From: Chelonobacter oris
GTDB taxonomy: Bacteria; Pseudomonadota; Gammaproteobacteria; Enterobacterales; Pasteurellaceae
DNA: 64,000 nt
Direction of reading: 5' to 3'
Assembly: GCF_000772535.1 (NCBI RefSeq)
Contig: NZ_JSUM01000014.1
Coordinates: 225,523 to 289,522, forward strand
Below, piece by piece: positions 41,817 through 52,330 of this stretch. A model generated the notes under the pieces. The model searched no databases. It saw only the letters and a program-made list of their open reading frames with translations, and was not told the DNA's origin. Position numbers and translations under genes: made by a program. The number at the start of each line of letters is the position of its first letter. Positions within the stretch are counted from its first letter, which is position 1.

Positions 41817-43286
41817 TTATTCTGCCAAGAGTAATTGTTGTACAATTTCCCGATCAGAGAAATGTAATTTTGTTTCACCGAGAATTTGGTAATCTTCATG
41901 ACCTTTACCGGCAATCAGCACCACATCATCAGGCTGCGCCTGCTGTAAGGCAAACTGCAATGCCCGCTCCCGCCCGTGAATCACGGTGGCATGTTGCGGT
42001 TGGCGTAAGCCGGCTTGAATATCGTGTAAAATCAATGAAGGATCTTCGGTGCGGGGATTGTCATCAGTCAGAATCACCATATCGGCAAACCGTTCGGCAA
42101 TTGCGCCCATCAACGGGCGCTTGCCGCTGTCACGATCGCCGCCGCAACCGAACAGACACCATAACCGACCTTTGCAATGTAGCCGAGCCGCCTGTATTGC
42201 TTTTTGTAGCGCATCGGGGGTATGGGCGTAATCGACAATCGCCATCGGCTTGCCAAGTGCGGTGAACATTTCCATTCGCCCGCAGACACCGTTCAGTTGC
42301 TGCACGCTGCGGCATAACTGTGCTATCGGATACCCCAACTGCAACATTGCCGCTGTCGCCAGCAATACATTACTGACGTTGAACGAGCCGATCAAACGAC
42401 TGCGCAATGTGCCGCCGCCCCAAGCAGACTGAAATTCGATGGTTGCGCCGTCCTCGTGATAATCAATATTTGAAGCATACAAATACCACTGTCGATCCAC
42501 CTTATAATCGGCACAGCAGCTAACGGCAACCGCTTGCGGCAGCTGTTTCAGCCATTCGGCACCGATCGCATCATCCGCATTGATGATTCGATTTTCACAC
42601 GCCAATTCGGAAAATAAACGGAATTTTGCCGCGGCATAAGCTTCCATGGTGTGATGATAATCTAAGTGATCACGGCTTAAATTGGTGAAAAGTGCGGTTT
42701 TAAAATGCAGCGCTTCGACCCGATACTGAACCAATCCGTGTGACGACACCTCCATCACCGCCAATTCCGCCCCTTGCCGCACAAAATCGTCCAGATTCGC
42801 CTGCACGTCCACCGCCGAACCGGTTGTATTCAGCGCTTCAACGGTTTTGCCGTATAGTCCGTTACCGATTGTCCCCATCACCGCCGCTGTTTTCCTCAGC
42901 AGCTGTACCCACTGTGCCAAAAGTTGTGCGATTGTCGTTTTGCCGTTGGTGCCGGTCACGCCCAGCAACGCCAGCCGCTGTGACGGATTGCGATAAAACT
43001 CGCCGGCAATTGCCGAAAGGTGTTTGTCGAGCTGATAATAATAAATAATCACAACGTTATTTTGCGTTGTGATTGTTAAATGCCGTTCGGCGAATTCCGT
43101 TTGTGCCAACACCGCACTTGCGCCGTTGGCTATCGCCTGCGGGATAAATTCCCGACCGTCTCGCTGATGCCCTATCAGGGCGACAAATAAATCTCCCGAC
43201 CGCACTTTGCGGCTGTCGGTTGCAATCCGTTGCAACGGTTGATCGGGCAATCCCGGCAGGGAAAAAAGCGTGGCCAATCTTTGCAT
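41817..43286 (-). CDS. murE: UDP-MurNAc-L-Ala-D-Glu--meso-DAP ligase
   Basis: Adds meso-diaminopimelate to the nascent stem peptide. The product is 489 aa. P-loop [15 protein letters not shown] (about 110-124), EVSSHGL, and the DAP-recognition motif DDNPRTEDP (about 405-413), which marks the meso-DAP rather than the lysine-adding subtype. It lies 9 bp downstream of ftsI. Confidence 0.97.
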   Translation of the reverse strand: MQRLATLFSLPGLPDQPLQRIATDSRKVRSGDLFVALIGHQRDGREFIPQAIANGASAVLAQTEFAERHLTITTQNNVVIIYYYQLDKHLSAIAGEFYRNPSQRLALLGVTGTNGKTTIAQLLAQWVQLLRKTAAVMGTIGNGLYGKTVEALNTTGSAVDVQANLDDFVRQGAELAVMEVSSHGLVQYRVEALHFKTALFTNLSRDHLDYHHTMEAYAAAKFRLFSELACENRIINADDAIGAEWLKQLPQAVAVSCCADYKVDRQWYLYASNIDYHEDGATIEFQSAWGGGTLRSRLIGSFNVSNVLLATAAMLQLGYPIAQLCRSVQQLNGVCGRMEMFTALGKPMAIVDYAHTPDALQKAIQAARLHCKGRLWCLFGCGGDRDSGKRPLMGAIAERFADMVILTDDNPRTEDPSLILHDIQAGLRQPQHATVIHGRERALQFALQQAQPDDVVLIAGKGHEDYQILGETKLHFSDREIVQQLLLAE

Positions 43287-43295
43287 AACCGCCCC

Positions 43296-45131
43296 TTACT
43301 GAAGATGGTTGGTCGCTGATGAAACCGCCGACTGCTGTTGATCCAATCGGATAATACGCGCTGCGGTTTCCTCGTCACTCAAGGCGTCCGGTTTCACATT
43401 TTGCGAACGCAGAGTATGTTCCATAATTTTCGAGAATACCGGTGCGGAAATTGCGCCGCCGTAGTATTTTTCACCCTTCGGTTCATTAATCAGCACCACC
43501 AGCGCATAGCGGGGATTACTGGCCGGTGCGACACCGGCTGTATAGGCAATGTATTTATCCACATATTTGCCTTTTTCGATTTTTTTTGCCGTACCGGTTT
43601 TGATTGCGACTCGATACCCTTTCACTGCCGCGGCAATACCCCCGCCGCCGGGCAACGCCACCGTTTCCATCATTTCGACCACATCACGTGTCGTTTTCTC
43701 CGGGAAAACCCGTGTTCCCAGCACCGGCGGATCAACTTTGGTAATCGACAACGGACGGTAGATACCGAAACTGCCCAACGTGACATAAGCTCTTGCCAAT
43801 TGCAGCGGCGTGACCGTCAAGCCGTAGCCGTAAGACATGGTTGCCCGTTCGATATCCGCCCAACGTTTACGGTTTTCAAGCTGCCCGCGCTGTTCGCCCA
43901 CCAGTCCCAGATTGGTCGGTGCGCCGAATCCGGCTTTGGAATAAGCGTCAACCAACGCACTCGGCGGCATCGCCAACGCCAAATGGCTCACCCCGATATT
44001 ACTGGATTTTTGTAAAATCCCCGCTATCGACAATTTTTCCTGGCGAGATACATCACGAATCGTATGTCCGTTGACTTTGAACGGACGGGTATCAATCACG
44101 GTATGTTTGTTTACGATACCGCGTTGAAGTGCGGTCAACACCACAAACGGTTTTACGGTCGAGCCGGGTTCGAAGGTATCGGTAATCGCGCGGTTACGCA
44201 TCAAATCGGCTTTCACACCGCTTCGATTGTTCGGGTTATAAGACGGCGCATTCGCCATCGCCAACACTTCTCCGGTGCGGATATCCACCAACACCGCCGT
44301 GCCAGACTCCGCTTTATTTTCCGCAACCGCTTCTTTGATCTGGCGATAAACCATCGATTGTAATTGTTCATCGATACTGAGCGTCACATTGTGCGCATCA
44401 TATTTTTTGGTATCATCGACCGCCTCGACCATATTACCATAGCGATCTTTGCGGTAAGTACGTGATCCGTCCTGCCCGATCAGCAATTTGTCAAAACTTT
44501 TTTCGATGCCTTCAATGCCGACACCGTCAATATTGGTATAGCCGATCAAATGTGCGGTTTCTTCCACTTTAGGATAGAAACGGCGGAATTCAGTTTGCAA
44601 GCTGACGCCCGGAATTCTTAATTCACGCACATAATTGGCAACACTCGGGGTAACTTGTCGGGCAAGATAGAGAAAGCGGCTTTTCGGATTCTTGCTGATT
44701 TTATCTTTTAGGGTTTTATTGGAAACCGCAAGCGCTTCCGCCAACGCTTTCCAGCGCTCTTGATCCTGTAATGAGCCTTTTTCAAATACTTCTTTCGGAT
44801 CAGCCACAACCGAGAACATCTGCACGCTGACCGACAACCATTGCCCGTTACGATCCAAAATCATTCCGCGCGAAGAGTGAATCGCCTGCGTGCGCAAAGA
44901 ACGTTTGTCCGCTTCTTGATTCATTTTGGCGGAACTGCTGATCTGCACGTCGACCGCCGTTGCCACCAAAGAGGCCATACTGGTCAAAATCACCCCGATC
45001 ACTGTCCAATAACGCCATTTCACAAATGCATTCATCGGTGGTTTTGCCGCACTTTTTGTGGTGCGGACGACCGGCGTTTTAGGGTTAAATTGCGCACCCT
45101 GCCGGTGATTATTTTTATTAAAAATAGCCAT
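43296..45131 (-). CDS. ftsI: Division-specific transpeptidase FtsI (PBP3)
   Basis: Class B PBP that cross-links septal peptidoglycan; a major beta-lactam target. The product is 611 aa. Cytoplasmic tail (1-37), one membrane helix (about 40-60), pedestal domain, and transpeptidase domain with S324-x-x-K327 in [12 protein letters not shown] at 376-378 and KTGT at 511-514. All catalytic motifs are intact. Position between ftsL and murE as usual. Confidence 0.97.
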   Translation of the reverse strand: MAIFNKNNHRQGAQFNPKTPVVRTTKSAAKPPMNAFVKWRYWTVIGVILTSMASLVATAVDVQISSSAKMNQEADKRSLRTQAIHSSRGMILDRNGQWLSVSVQMFSVVADPKEVFEKGSLQDQERWKALAEALAVSNKTLKDKISKNPKSRFLYLARQVTPSVANYVRELRIPGVSLQTEFRRFYPKVEETAHLIGYTNIDGVGIEGIEKSFDKLLIGQDGSRTYRKDRYGNMVEAVDDTKKYDAHNVTLSIDEQLQSMVYRQIKEAVAENKAESGTAVLVDIRTGEVLAMANAPSYNPNNRSGVKADLMRNRAITDTFEPGSTVKPFVVLTALQRGIVNKHTVIDTRPFKVNGHTIRDVSRQEKLSIAGILQKSSNIGVSHLALAMPPSALVDAYSKAGFGAPTNLGLVGEQRGQLENRKRWADIERATMSYGYGLTVTPLQLARAYVTLGSFGIYRPLSITKVDPPVLGTRVFPEKTTRDVVEMMETVALPGGGGIAAAVKGYRVAIKTGTAKKIEKGKYVDKYIAYTAGVAPASNPRYALVVLINEPKGEKYYGGAISAPVFSKIMEHTLRSQNVKPDALSDEETAARIIRLDQQQSAVSSATNHLQ

Positions 45132-45140
45132 TGCAGTACC

Positions 45141-45461
45141 CTAATGATTGTTCTCAATGATGATAACCTGTTGATTAGGCGTGATATATCCCATCTTCAG
45201 ACGATTTGCGATGGACGTAATACGCACATTGTCGTCCAGCGCCCGCTCTTCGAGTTTCAAATTAATATATTCGTTTTCCAGCGCCTGTTTCGCCAAAATC
45301 AATTCGCCGTTCTCGCTGTTCAGGCGGCGGGTCTGGTGGATAATCCAAATCGTTGCCACCGCACTGACAATCATGCCCGCCAGCAGCAATAATGCTATCT
45401 TGTTGGAAACGAACAAATCGTCCAAAATCAATTTTCTTAAAGGATAACGTTCGCCGTTCAT
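45141..45461 (-). CDS. ftsL: Cell division protein FtsL
   Basis: Small bitopic divisome protein (106 aa) that forms the FtsQLB complex. Short cytoplasmic N-terminus, one membrane helix (about residues 20-42), then a periplasmic coiled coil with leucine heptads (NGELILAKQALENEYINLKLEERAL). Low sequence conservation in the family, but topology, size and location between rsmH and ftsI are diagnostic. Confidence 0.93.
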   Translation of the reverse strand: MNGERYPLRKLILDDLFVSNKIALLLLAGMIVSAVATIWIIHQTRRLNSENGELILAKQALENEYINLKLEERALDDNVRITSIANRLKMGYITPNQQVIIIENNH

Positions 45462-45464
45462 CTT

Positions 45465-46433
45465 TTAACCCGTTCTTTCCGCAATGCGTAATACCGCACT
45501 TCTTGAGCGCGGATTTTGTTGTTGTTCTTGTTCACTCGGCATAATCGCTTTGCCGATGGTTTTTAACGTTTGCTTGCGGTCAATCTGATCTTCCCGCAAC
45601 GGAATGCCTTTCGGAATTTCCTCACCCTTGCTTTGCTTGCGCATAAACCGTTTTACCATGCGATCTTCCAATGAGTGAAAACTGATGATCGACAAACGAC
45701 CGTGCGGTGCCAATACCTTCAAGGAGGATGCCAACGCCCGTTCCAATTCGTCCAATTCACGGTTGATGAAAATACGAATCGCCTGAAACGTACGGGTTGC
45801 CGGATGTTTATGTTTATCCTTGAACGGCACCGCCTGACTGATCACTTCCGCCAATTGCAAAGTGCGGTTCAAACCGCTTTGCCCGTTTTCACGGGCGGTT
45901 TTGTTAAAATTCACAATTGCGGTGGCAATCCGCCGGGCAAACCGCTCTTCGCCGAATGTTTTCAATACCCAGCTCAAATCATCAATCGACACCTGATTCA
46001 GCCATTCCGCCGCCGACATGCCCTGTGTCGTATCCATGCGCATATCCAGCGGACCATCATTCATAAAGCTGAACCCGCGCTCGGCTTCGTCCAGTTGCGG
46101 CGAGGAAACGCCGAGATCGAGCAAAATACCGTCAACCTTGCCCGCAAGCCGATGTTGGCGACAAATCGCTTCAATCTCAGAAAATGCACTGTGTACAATC
46201 TCGAAGCGGGGATCGGTAATGGTTTCTGCTTCGGCAATCGCACGCGGATCACGATCAATGGCAAGCAGACGTCCGCCTTCGCCCAAGCGGGAAAGAATCA
46301 AGCGGGAATGCCCGCCACGTCCGAACGTGCCGTCAATATAAGTGCCGTCTTCTTTTATCGCCAATCCTGCCACGGCCTCGTTCAGCAACACCGTAATATG
46401 CGGGCGTTCGGCTTTCTCTACAGGCAAACTCAT
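45465..46433 (-). CDS. rsmH: 16S rRNA (cytosine-1402-N4)-methyltransferase
   Basis: Methylates N4 of C1402 in the decoding centre. The product is 322 aa. SAM-binding [13 protein letters not shown] (about 37-49), [31 protein letters not shown] and [17 protein letters not shown] 46433 ([17 protein letters not shown]) is the family start; the frame remains open 26 codons upstream without similarity. It is the second gene of the dcw cluster, 103 bp from mraZ. Confidence 0.96.
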   Translation of the reverse strand: MSLPVEKAERPHITVLLNEAVAGLAIKEDGTYIDGTFGRGGHSRLILSRLGEGGRLLAIDRDPRAIAEAETITDPRFEIVHSAFSEIEAICRQHRLAGKVDGILLDLGVSSPQLDEAERGFSFMNDGPLDMRMDTTQGMSAAEWLNQVSIDDLSWVLKTFGEERFARRIATAIVNFNKTARENGQSGLNRTLQLAEVISQAVPFKDKHKHPATRTFQAIRIFINRELDELERALASSLKVLAPHGRLSIISFHSLEDRMVKRFMRKQSKGEEIPKGIPLREDQIDRKQTLKTIGKAIMPSEQEQQQNPRSRSAVLRIAERTG

Positions 46434-46536
46434 ATTCTTATTCCATTCTTGGTAAAATGGGGTCGCGGCGTACCCAATATACGCCGCTTGCCCTGCTAGT
46501 GCTGCCGCCATTGACGGAAAGATTTTTCTTTCTCTT

Positions 46537-46995
46537 TTACAATGACAGCGTTTTTAATGCTTCCGAATCGGCAAAGGCACCGCTGCTGCCGATTTCTATG
46601 TCTTCAGCGATTTGTGCCAGCCACGCTTCTTCGCTCCAAATTTCAAATTTGTTCAGCTGACCGACCAGCATGATGCTTTTATCCAGCTTGATATGCTCGC
46701 GCAGTGTCGGGCTCAATAAAATACGACCGCTCTTATCCAGACTGCATTCGCCGGCATAACCAAGCATAACCCGCTGCAAGCGGCGTTGTTCAGGGTCGAA
46801 ATTGGAGAGCGCCAATAATTTTTTTTCGATGATTTCCCATTCGCTCAGCGGATAAAGCAATAAACAAGGTTGGCGGATATCAACGGTACAAACCATCTGC
46901 CCCTCATTTTGCTGCAAAATTTCGGCGCGATAGCGAGTCGGAACGGCAAGCCGTCCTTTGCTGTCCAAGCTGACTGAAGTCGCACCACGAAACAT
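46537..46995 (-). CDS. mraZ: Transcriptional regulator MraZ
   Basis: AbrB-fold, DNA-binding repressor of the dcw cluster; it also helps restrain rsmH effects in relatives. The product is 152 aa with two MraZ/SpoVT-AbrB repeats: [21 protein letters not shown] at the N-terminus and [21 protein letters not shown] in the middle, both with the DXXGR signature. It is the first gene of the cluster. The expected autoregulatory site is visible upstream as four phased repeats (separate entry). Confidence 0.96.
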   Translation of the reverse strand: MFRGATSVSLDSKGRLAVPTRYRAEILQQNEGQMVCTVDIRQPCLLLYPLSEWEIIEKKLLALSNFDPEQRRLQRVMLGYAGECSLDKSGRILLSPTLREHIKLDKSIMLVGQLNKFEIWSEEAWLAQIAEDIEIGSSGAFADSEALKTLSL

Positions 46996-47061
46996 GAGAA
47001 ACCCTATTTTTTGCCGATTGTCGCCACAATTTTTTACTGAACGATGTTTTATGTCATTTTA

Positions 47062-47096
47062 TCCCACAAAACACCACAATTCACCACTTCAAACCA
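47062..47096 (-). promoter_or_regulatory. MraZ-type operator: four direct repeats with 10-bp period
   Basis: Read on the minus strand the 5-mers TGGTT (47096-47092), TGGTG (47086-47082), TGGTG (47076-47072) and TGGGA (47066-47062) recur exactly every 10 bp, about 70-100 bp upstream of the mraZ ATG. The known MraZ box of E. coli is TGGGN repeated with 5-bp spacers. Confidence 0.75.
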
Positions 47097-47303
47097 AGTT
47101 TATTATCTGAACACGCTTGTTGCAAGTTTTTTGTCAATTATTTCTGTGGGGTAGCTCACATTTGCTGTGCATTTTTTAATCTGTCCTGAGACAAAAAAAC
47201 AAGCAGAAAGGATTTTACGATTTTGTCGCGGATGACGGCATGGGATCCGCACCTCGATCGGCGGATGATTCGCCTGAATTGTAAGGAAATTTACACTACA
47301 TAC

Positions 47304-49283
47304 TCAGCCTTGCGGCGGAAACTCTTCAGCCAAACAAGCCGAAAGCGCCTGCCGCAGGCACATCAAACGCTGTTTTTTGCTCAATTTGTCGTTTTGCAGG
47401 TGTGACGATAACGTCAAGTGCGGTCGGCTTCGGATCAAACGGCTTAGTGCAGGACGGGTTGATGCTAATGTGCGGTTTGCGTCGGCAAAGCCGTGCAATT
47501 GGCGCAGATCATCGGCGTTGAGCAACCAATCTATTTCGGGAAAATCAATCTGCCGTTGCAATATCGACAATAATGGATGTTCGGCGAGTGGGAAATGACG
47601 TAAAAATCGGCGTTGCGCCTGTCGGCAAAAACGTTCACCATCAGGCGAAAGCGGATAAATCGCCATCGCGCTGTAACAACCGCTACTGGCTTCAGTGCCG
47701 TGACTGAGGTGGATCAGTTCAAAACCGCACTTTTGCCAAAATGCCGCCAAAGGTTCGCTATAGCCGAAACTGACCGAGATAAAATCCGGCTCCGTGCGGC
47801 AATCCTCAATCAGCTGTTGCAGTAACCGTTTGCCAAAACCTTGCCGCTGCAAGTGCGGTAATACCGCAATACGCGAAATTCGTAATGAATGCAATTCACA
47901 CGCTTGGGGTAAATCAGCCTGAAAACATAACGCTTGAACCAGTAAATTTCCTTTCGGCCGCCGTTCTCCCAGCCAAATCCGCTCAATTAATGCCGAATCG
48001 GTCATTCCGCCCTCTTCAAGCGCCCAAATCCCAGCGACCATCTCGCTACCGAGCTTTGCGATCCAAAATCGCTGCCCGTCGGCGTCCAGCAAACGCCGCA
48101 AATCCAACGGAGAAGTGCGGTAATGTGCCAACGTCAGCAGACGATAAAATGCAGTGAGCTTGCGGCTGTCCGCGCGCAATTTGTCGCTGGCAATTTCAAA
48201 CCGCCGTACTTCACCGCTGATGCGCCCGCCGCTCGGCATCACTTCCCTATCCAGCAATAACAAGGCGTTAATCCATTGCTCCAACGGATCATTCAGCGGA
48301 TAACGCAAGGGATGAGATAAATGCAAAAACTGCCAAGTGCGGTCGAGCCGTTGGGTTAATTTCAATTCAAAACCACGCCCCGTGCCTTCGTAGCCGTGCG
48401 TGGTGCCGGTCAGCAAAATATGGCAAAAATGGCGACAAATCGTTGCTAACATATCGAGCGGAATCATCGCCGCTTCGTCGACAATCAGCCAGTCCTGCGC
48501 AAACTGCTGCGGATTTTCCGTCAGTTGCCGAATTAAGTCGTCCGGCGCTATAAAGTGCGGTTTGGTTTGTCCGCAATGGCGATAAAAGGTTTGCACCGCA
48601 GTTTGATTCGGGGCGGTCAAAAATACACGCTGTTTTGCCGCCAGTTCTTGTGCCAACATGCCGGCAAGTGCCGATTTACCTCGTCCGCGTGCGGCGGTCA
48701 GCACATAAATATCGCACTGTGCCGAGAGGATATGGCGTAACATCCGTTGCTGCTGTTGCAATGCGGTATCCGGCAGCTGCCAGCCTTGCCCCTTCGGTTG
48801 CGGCAACCGCACTTCGCTGTCGTGTTGCCGATAGTATGAAATAGAATGCATGCCCAACGAACGTTGCAGCCAGCGATAAAAATGTCGCGGAACCGACGCC
48901 TGTGCAGTGCCGTTCCAACGCAGCGAATCCCAATCGGGGCAGTGCGCCAATCTGTGCCAATCCGGCAGTAAGATCAGCAATACGCCGCCCGCTTTCACCA
49001 TTGCCGCCACGATTGCCAGCGCTTCCAGATTAAAATTCAGCGAATTCTGCTGTCGACCGTCATAAACCGCTGTATCAAATTCCTGTCCGAGTAGATTCTT
49101 AGCTTGGGAAAAGGCATAGAACAGGCAATTTTCGGGCTGTGCTTCAATTTGCCGAGCTGCACAATAGACCGCACTTTGTTGCGGACAAGCCGTGAAAAAA
49201 GCGGTGAGTTGCCGCTGTAACCAAGCATCATCACCGCTTAAAATCACCGTTTGTCGAAAAAAAGGATTTTCTGCCGCCGCCAT
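47304..49283 (-). CDS. tmcA: tRNA(Met) cytidine acetyltransferase TmcA
   Basis: Makes N4-acetylcytidine at the wobble base of elongator tRNA-Met, using acetyl-CoA and ATP. The product is 659 aa. N-terminal domain (about 1-170), RecA-like helicase domain with Walker A AARGRGKSALAG (about 198-209) and Walker B WLIVDEAAMI, GNAT acetyltransferase domain with RISRIAVLPHLQRQGFGKRLL (about 470-490), and a C-terminal tRNA-binding tail. Its start overlaps the ybeY stop by one base (TAATG). Dense in uptake sequences. 308 bp separate it from mraZ. Confidence 0.95.
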   Translation of the reverse strand: MAAAENPFFRQTVILSGDDAWLQRQLTAFFTACPQQSAVYCAARQIEAQPENCLFYAFSQAKNLLGQEFDTAVYDGRQQNSLNFNLEALAIVAAMVKAGGVLLILLPDWHRLAHCPDWDSLRWNGTAQASVPRHFYRWLQRSLGMHSISYYRQHDSEVRLPQPKGQGWQLPDTALQQQQRMLRHILSAQCDIYVLTAARGRGKSALAGMLAQELAAKQRVFLTAPNQTAVQTFYRHCGQTKPHFIAPDDLIRQLTENPQQFAQDWLIVDEAAMIPLDMLATICRHFCHILLTGTTHGYEGTGRGFELKLTQRLDRTWQFLHLSHPLRYPLNDPLEQWINALLLLDREVMPSGGRISGEVRRFEIASDKLRADSRKLTAFYRLLTLAHYRTSPLDLRRLLDADGQRFWIAKLGSEMVAGIWALEEGGMTDSALIERIWLGERRPKGNLLVQALCFQADLPQACELHSLRISRIAVLPHLQRQGFGKRLLQQLIEDCRTEPDFISVSFGYSEPLAAFWQKCGFELIHLSHGTEASSGCYSAMAIYPLSPDGERFCRQAQRRFLRHFPLAEHPLLSILQRQIDFPEIDWLLNADDLRQLHGFADANRTLASTRPALSRLIRSRPHLTLSSHLQNDKLSKKQRLMCLRQALSACLAEEFPPQG

Positions 49284-49759
49284 TATTCGAAGGCTTCTTG
49301 TTCGCTCAAATAAGGATCATCAAACCCTAATTCCGCCATAATCGCACGCTCCAAGCTTTCCATCTCTTCCGCTTCCTCATCGTCAAGATGATCATAACCA
49401 AGCAAATGCAAACTGCCGTGCACCACCATGTGCGCCCAATGCGCCAACACCGGTTTTTGTTGTTCGGCGGCTTCCCGTTCCACCACTTGACGGCAAATCA
49501 CCAAATCCCCCAACAGCGGCAATTCAACCTCCGCCGGCGATTCAAACGGAAACGACAACACATTGGTCGGATAATCTTTGCCGCGATAAGTGCGGTTCAG
49601 GGTTTGGCTCTCTTCTTCATCGACAATCCGCACCGTCATTTCCAAATCGTCGATTGTCGGCCTGACCGCACTTTGCGCCCAATGCGCAATTTGTGCCGCT
49701 GACGGCAGATTTTGCGGCTGTTTAACGGCTATCTGTAAATCGATTACTATTTTTTTCAT
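49283..49759 (-). CDS. ybeY: Endoribonuclease YbeY
   Basis: Metal-dependent RNase that matures the 3' end of 16S rRNA and takes part in 70S quality control. The product is 158 aa. Zinc-binding triad in [11 protein letters not shown] (HxxxHxxxxxH, about residues 113-123). ATG 49759 overlaps the phoH stop (ATGA), so translation is coupled; an upstream reading to 49849 would run inside phoH. ybeZ-ybeY order is conserved; ybeX and lnt do not follow and tmcA does instead. Confidence 0.95.
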   Translation of the reverse strand: MKKIVIDLQIAVKQPQNLPSAAQIAHWAQSAVRPTIDDLEMTVRIVDEEESQTLNRTYRGKDYPTNVLSFPFESPAEVELPLLGDLVICRQVVEREAAEQQKPVLAHWAHMVVHGSLHLLGYDHLDDEEAEEMESLERAIMAELGFDDPYLSEQEAFE

Positions 49760-50880
49760 GGCGTTTTTTCCGTCTGCTGTACGAATAACCGCTCTTGGCG
49801 GCGTTGTTCCGCCTGTTGCTGACGGCGCACTTCTTCTTCTCGTTCCCAAATTTCATAGGCTTGCACCACTTTCGCCACGACAGGATGACGCACCACATCG
49901 GCACTGTCGAAAAAATTAAAACTCAGCTCAGGCACTTCTTGCAGCACTTCCATCGCATGACGCAAGCCAGATTTTTGGCTACGCGGCAAATCCACCTGCG
50001 TGATATCGCCGGTAATCACCGCTTTGGAATTGAAACCGATACGGGTCAAAAACATTTTCATTTGCTCGACCGTTGTATTCTGACTTTCGTCCAGAATAAT
50101 AAACGCATCATTTAATGTGCGACCGCGCATATACGCCAGCGGAGCAATCTCGATGACATTGCGCTCAATCAGCTTTTCAACCCGTTCAAAACCGAGCATT
50201 TCAAACAATGCATCGTACAGCGGACGTAAATACGGCTCAATTTTCTGCCCCAAATCACCGGGTAAGAACCCCAGTTTCTCACCGGCCTCGACTGCGGGGC
50301 GGGTCAGTAAAATACGTCGGATTTCCTGTTTTTCCAACGCTTCGACTGCGGCGGCAACCGCTAAAAATGTTTTTCCGGTACCGGCAGGCCCAATGCCGAA
50401 ACTGATGTCGTGCCGCAAAATATTGTGCAGATACTGGATCTGATTCACTCCGCGCGGTTTAATCACACCCCGTTTGGTTTTAATTGACGTGGCATGGACA
50501 GCCGTTTTGTCGCCCTGTTCACTGTCCGTTTGCAGTAAAATACGGCTTTCCTGAATGGCAATATGCACATCTTCCAAATCCAGTTCCTTTATTTTCCCTT
50601 TCACCGGCGCCGTTTCCGCATAAAGCTGCTTAATCAAGTCAGCCACCGATCGTAATAACCGCTCATGCCGGGCGTGCTTGTTATCTGATGCCGCCCTCAG
50701 CATAAAAGAGAAATCCCGCCGTGAAATATTCAGGTTAAATGCGCTTTCGATACGCTGTAAATGCCCGTCAAACGCGCCGCAAAGCGACTGCAAACGCGCA
50801 TTATCCTGCGGCTCCAAAGTAAAAGATTCGGTGAGTTGGTTAGTCAAAAGTGCCTCGTTTTTCGGTATTAACATAGTCAT
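49756..50880 (-). CDS. ybeZ: PhoH-family ATPase YbeZ
   Basis: PhoH-like P-loop ATPase that partners with YbeY in rRNA/ribosome maturation. The product is 374 aa. Walker [10 protein letters not shown] (about 164-172), [18 protein letters not shown], Walker [13 protein letters not shown], and [19 protein letters not shown]; the C-terminal tail is a charged Gln/Arg-rich coil. It starts ATGACTATG; 3' end overlaps ybeY by 4 bp. In E. coli miaB lies immediately upstream; here 6.9 kb containing the als genes separates them. Confidence 0.93.
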   Translation of the reverse strand: MTMLIPKNEALLTNQLTESFTLEPQDNARLQSLCGAFDGHLQRIESAFNLNISRRDFSFMLRAASDNKHARHERLLRSVADLIKQLYAETAPVKGKIKELDLEDVHIAIQESRILLQTDSEQGDKTAVHATSIKTKRGVIKPRGVNQIQYLHNILRHDISFGIGPAGTGKTFLAVAAAVEALEKQEIRRILLTRPAVEAGEKLGFLPGDLGQKIEPYLRPLYDALFEMLGFERVEKLIERNVIEIAPLAYMRGRTLNDAFIILDESQNTTVEQMKMFLTRIGFNSKAVITGDITQVDLPRSQKSGLRHAMEVLQEVPELSFNFFDSADVVRHPVVAKVVQAYEIWEREEEVRRQQQAEQRRQERLFVQQTEKTP

Positions 50881-50910
50881 CAGTATATAACTTTTTTAGA
50901 TATTCGGGAA

Positions 50911-50947
50911 AAGAAAAAGCCAAGTGCGATCAAAACCGCACTCGGCT
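50911..50947 (-). terminator. Terminator of the als operon, built from a degenerate uptake-sequence pair
   Basis: On the minus strand AGCCGAGTGCG and CGCACTTGGCT pair (one mismatch) around an 8-nt loop and run into TTTTTCTTTT. The arms contain GAGTGCGGT and a near-complement of AAGTGCGAT. Confidence 0.75.
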
Positions 50948-50971
50948 AGGTTAATAGCCTAATGAGAGCAT

Positions 50972-51418
50972 TTAATACTGTTCAAATGCCTCAATCATAT
51001 CAAGCCGCTTTTGGTGCCGACCGACATCATAAGGGGTATTTAGCCACAGTGTCGCCAGCGCTAACGCTTTTTCGCAAGATATGATATTTGCACCAAATGC
51101 AATAATATTACTATTATTATGCTCCCGCGACATCAAGGCACTAAATTCATCAGCACACAACGCACAACGAATCCCTTGTAATTTGTTCGCAGCAATTGAA
51201 ATACCGATTCCCGTTCCACAAATTAATATCCCCGCATTTGCATTACCCGAAACAATTAATTCAGCTACTTTTTCTGCATAAATAGGATAGTCTGTTCTCT
51301 CTTTACCGAATGTTCCAATATCAATTAATTGGTACCCTTGCTTTTCTAATTTTTCAATCAAAAATTGTTTATGTTCAAATCCAATATGATCGGAACCTAT
51401 CGCTACAATTTTATTCAT
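50972..51418 (-). CDS. rpiB: Ribose-5-phosphate / allose-6-phosphate isomerase B
   Basis: Interconverts ribose-5-P/ribulose-5-P and, in the als pathway, allose-6-P/allulose-6-P. The product is 148 aa (E. coli 149). IGSDHIGFEHKQFL at the N-terminus, GICGTGIGIS-type active-site loop (ILICGTGIGISIAANKL) with the catalytic Cys, and REHNNSNIIAFGANI. Here it is the last gene of the als operon, 3 bp after alsK, whereas in E. coli rpiB is divergent from the als operon. AT-rich codons like the rest of the island. Confidence 0.93.
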   Translation of the reverse strand: MNKIVAIGSDHIGFEHKQFLIEKLEKQGYQLIDIGTFGKERTDYPIYAEKVAELIVSGNANAGILICGTGIGISIAANKLQGIRCALCADEFSALMSREHNNSNIIAFGANIISCEKALALATLWLNTPYDVGRHQKRLDMIEAFEQY

Positions 51419-51421
51419 ACA

Positions 51422-52318
51422 TTAATTCCTTTGGTTAGCCAGTAACGCTGCACCGATCGCGCCGTTAAACGAAGAGGATGATGCTTTTAATAATTTAAGT
51501 TTATTATACGGCAATGGTTTTCTAACATAAGACATACAATATCTTTCCAATAACGCATATGGGAAATCTTTCATATCCATAACGCCACCTCCTAAAATAA
51601 CAACATCGGGATCAAATAAATTAATACAAGTACTCACAGCTTTAGCGATCCTTATAAGATAACGGTGGATGAAACCATCTTTTTCAGCTTGGCTAAAAAT
51701 CTCATCGATTGGATAGCCTTTTATAGAACTGTCATGCCAGCGTTTTAATGCAATACCGGAACAATTTGTTTCCAAGCATCCATAATTACCACAGCCACAA
51801 CGCAAATCATCATCACCATAAGGAATATGCCCTAACTCACCGGCAACACCATGTGCACCTAAGAATATTTCGCCTTCATTCCAAATCGAAAACCCCATTC
51901 CTGTTCCCACATATAATCCAAGAACAAGTTTCTCCTTGAGATTAAAATGCATAACATCATATGTCATTTGTAAATTGACATCTCTTTCCAATAATACATT
52001 GCAGCCAAACTGAGTACTGAGATACGGAACAAGTTGATCTAATTCGGCTTGACTAATAAACAAATTAGGAACCGATAATACTTTTTGTCTATTACGTGAT
52101 ATAGCCGCCGGTAAACCGATAACAATCTTTTTAACAAGATAAGATTGACAAAAGGAAAAACAAAACGCCTTAATTCCTTGCAAAAAATCATTGCCAATAA
52201 TATCAGTTGTTTTGCTTTTATCTGTCAATAACACCTCACTCTGTGGATTCATCATACAAATACGAGTATGGGTTGCCCCCATATCAATGCCGATAAAAAC
52301 TGAAGTCGGAACTGTCAT
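51422..52318 (-). CDS. alsK: D-allose kinase (ROK family)
   Basis: Phosphorylates D-allose at C6. The product is 298 aa ROK-family sugar kinase. N-terminal ATP-binding FIGIDMGATHTRIC, GELGHIPYGDDD, the zinc-type motif CGCGNYGCLET typical of ROK proteins, and CINLFDPDVVILGGGVM. ATG 52318 has GAGG 6 nt upstream; a GTG six bases earlier is less likely. Specificity for allose is inferred from the neighbouring alsABCE set. Confidence 0.9.
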   Translation of the reverse strand: MTVPTSVFIGIDMGATHTRICMMNPQSEVLLTDKSKTTDIIGNDFLQGIKAFCFSFCQSYLVKKIVIGLPAAISRNRQKVLSVPNLFISQAELDQLVPYLSTQFGCNVLLERDVNLQMTYDVMHFNLKEKLVLGLYVGTGMGFSIWNEGEIFLGAHGVAGELGHIPYGDDDLRCGCGNYGCLETNCSGIALKRWHDSSIKGYPIDEIFSQAEKDGFIHRYLIRIAKAVSTCINLFDPDVVILGGGVMDMKDFPYALLERYCMSYVRKPLPYNKLKLLKASSSSFNGAIGAALLANQRN

Positions 52319-52330
52319 ACACACCTCAAG

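Noticed and set aside
45675..46499. 274-aa open frame opposite rsmH
   Set aside because: Shadow of rsmH; the real gene has all SAM-methyltransferase motifs on the minus strand.
46996..47303. Sigma-70 promoter for mraZ and terminator for tmcA in the 308-bp gap
   Set aside because: TTGACA (47137-47132) and GATAAT (47107-47102) on the minus strand are 24 bp apart, too far for a promoter; no convincing terminator hairpin for tmcA was found. Apart from the MraZ repeats nothing else is evident.
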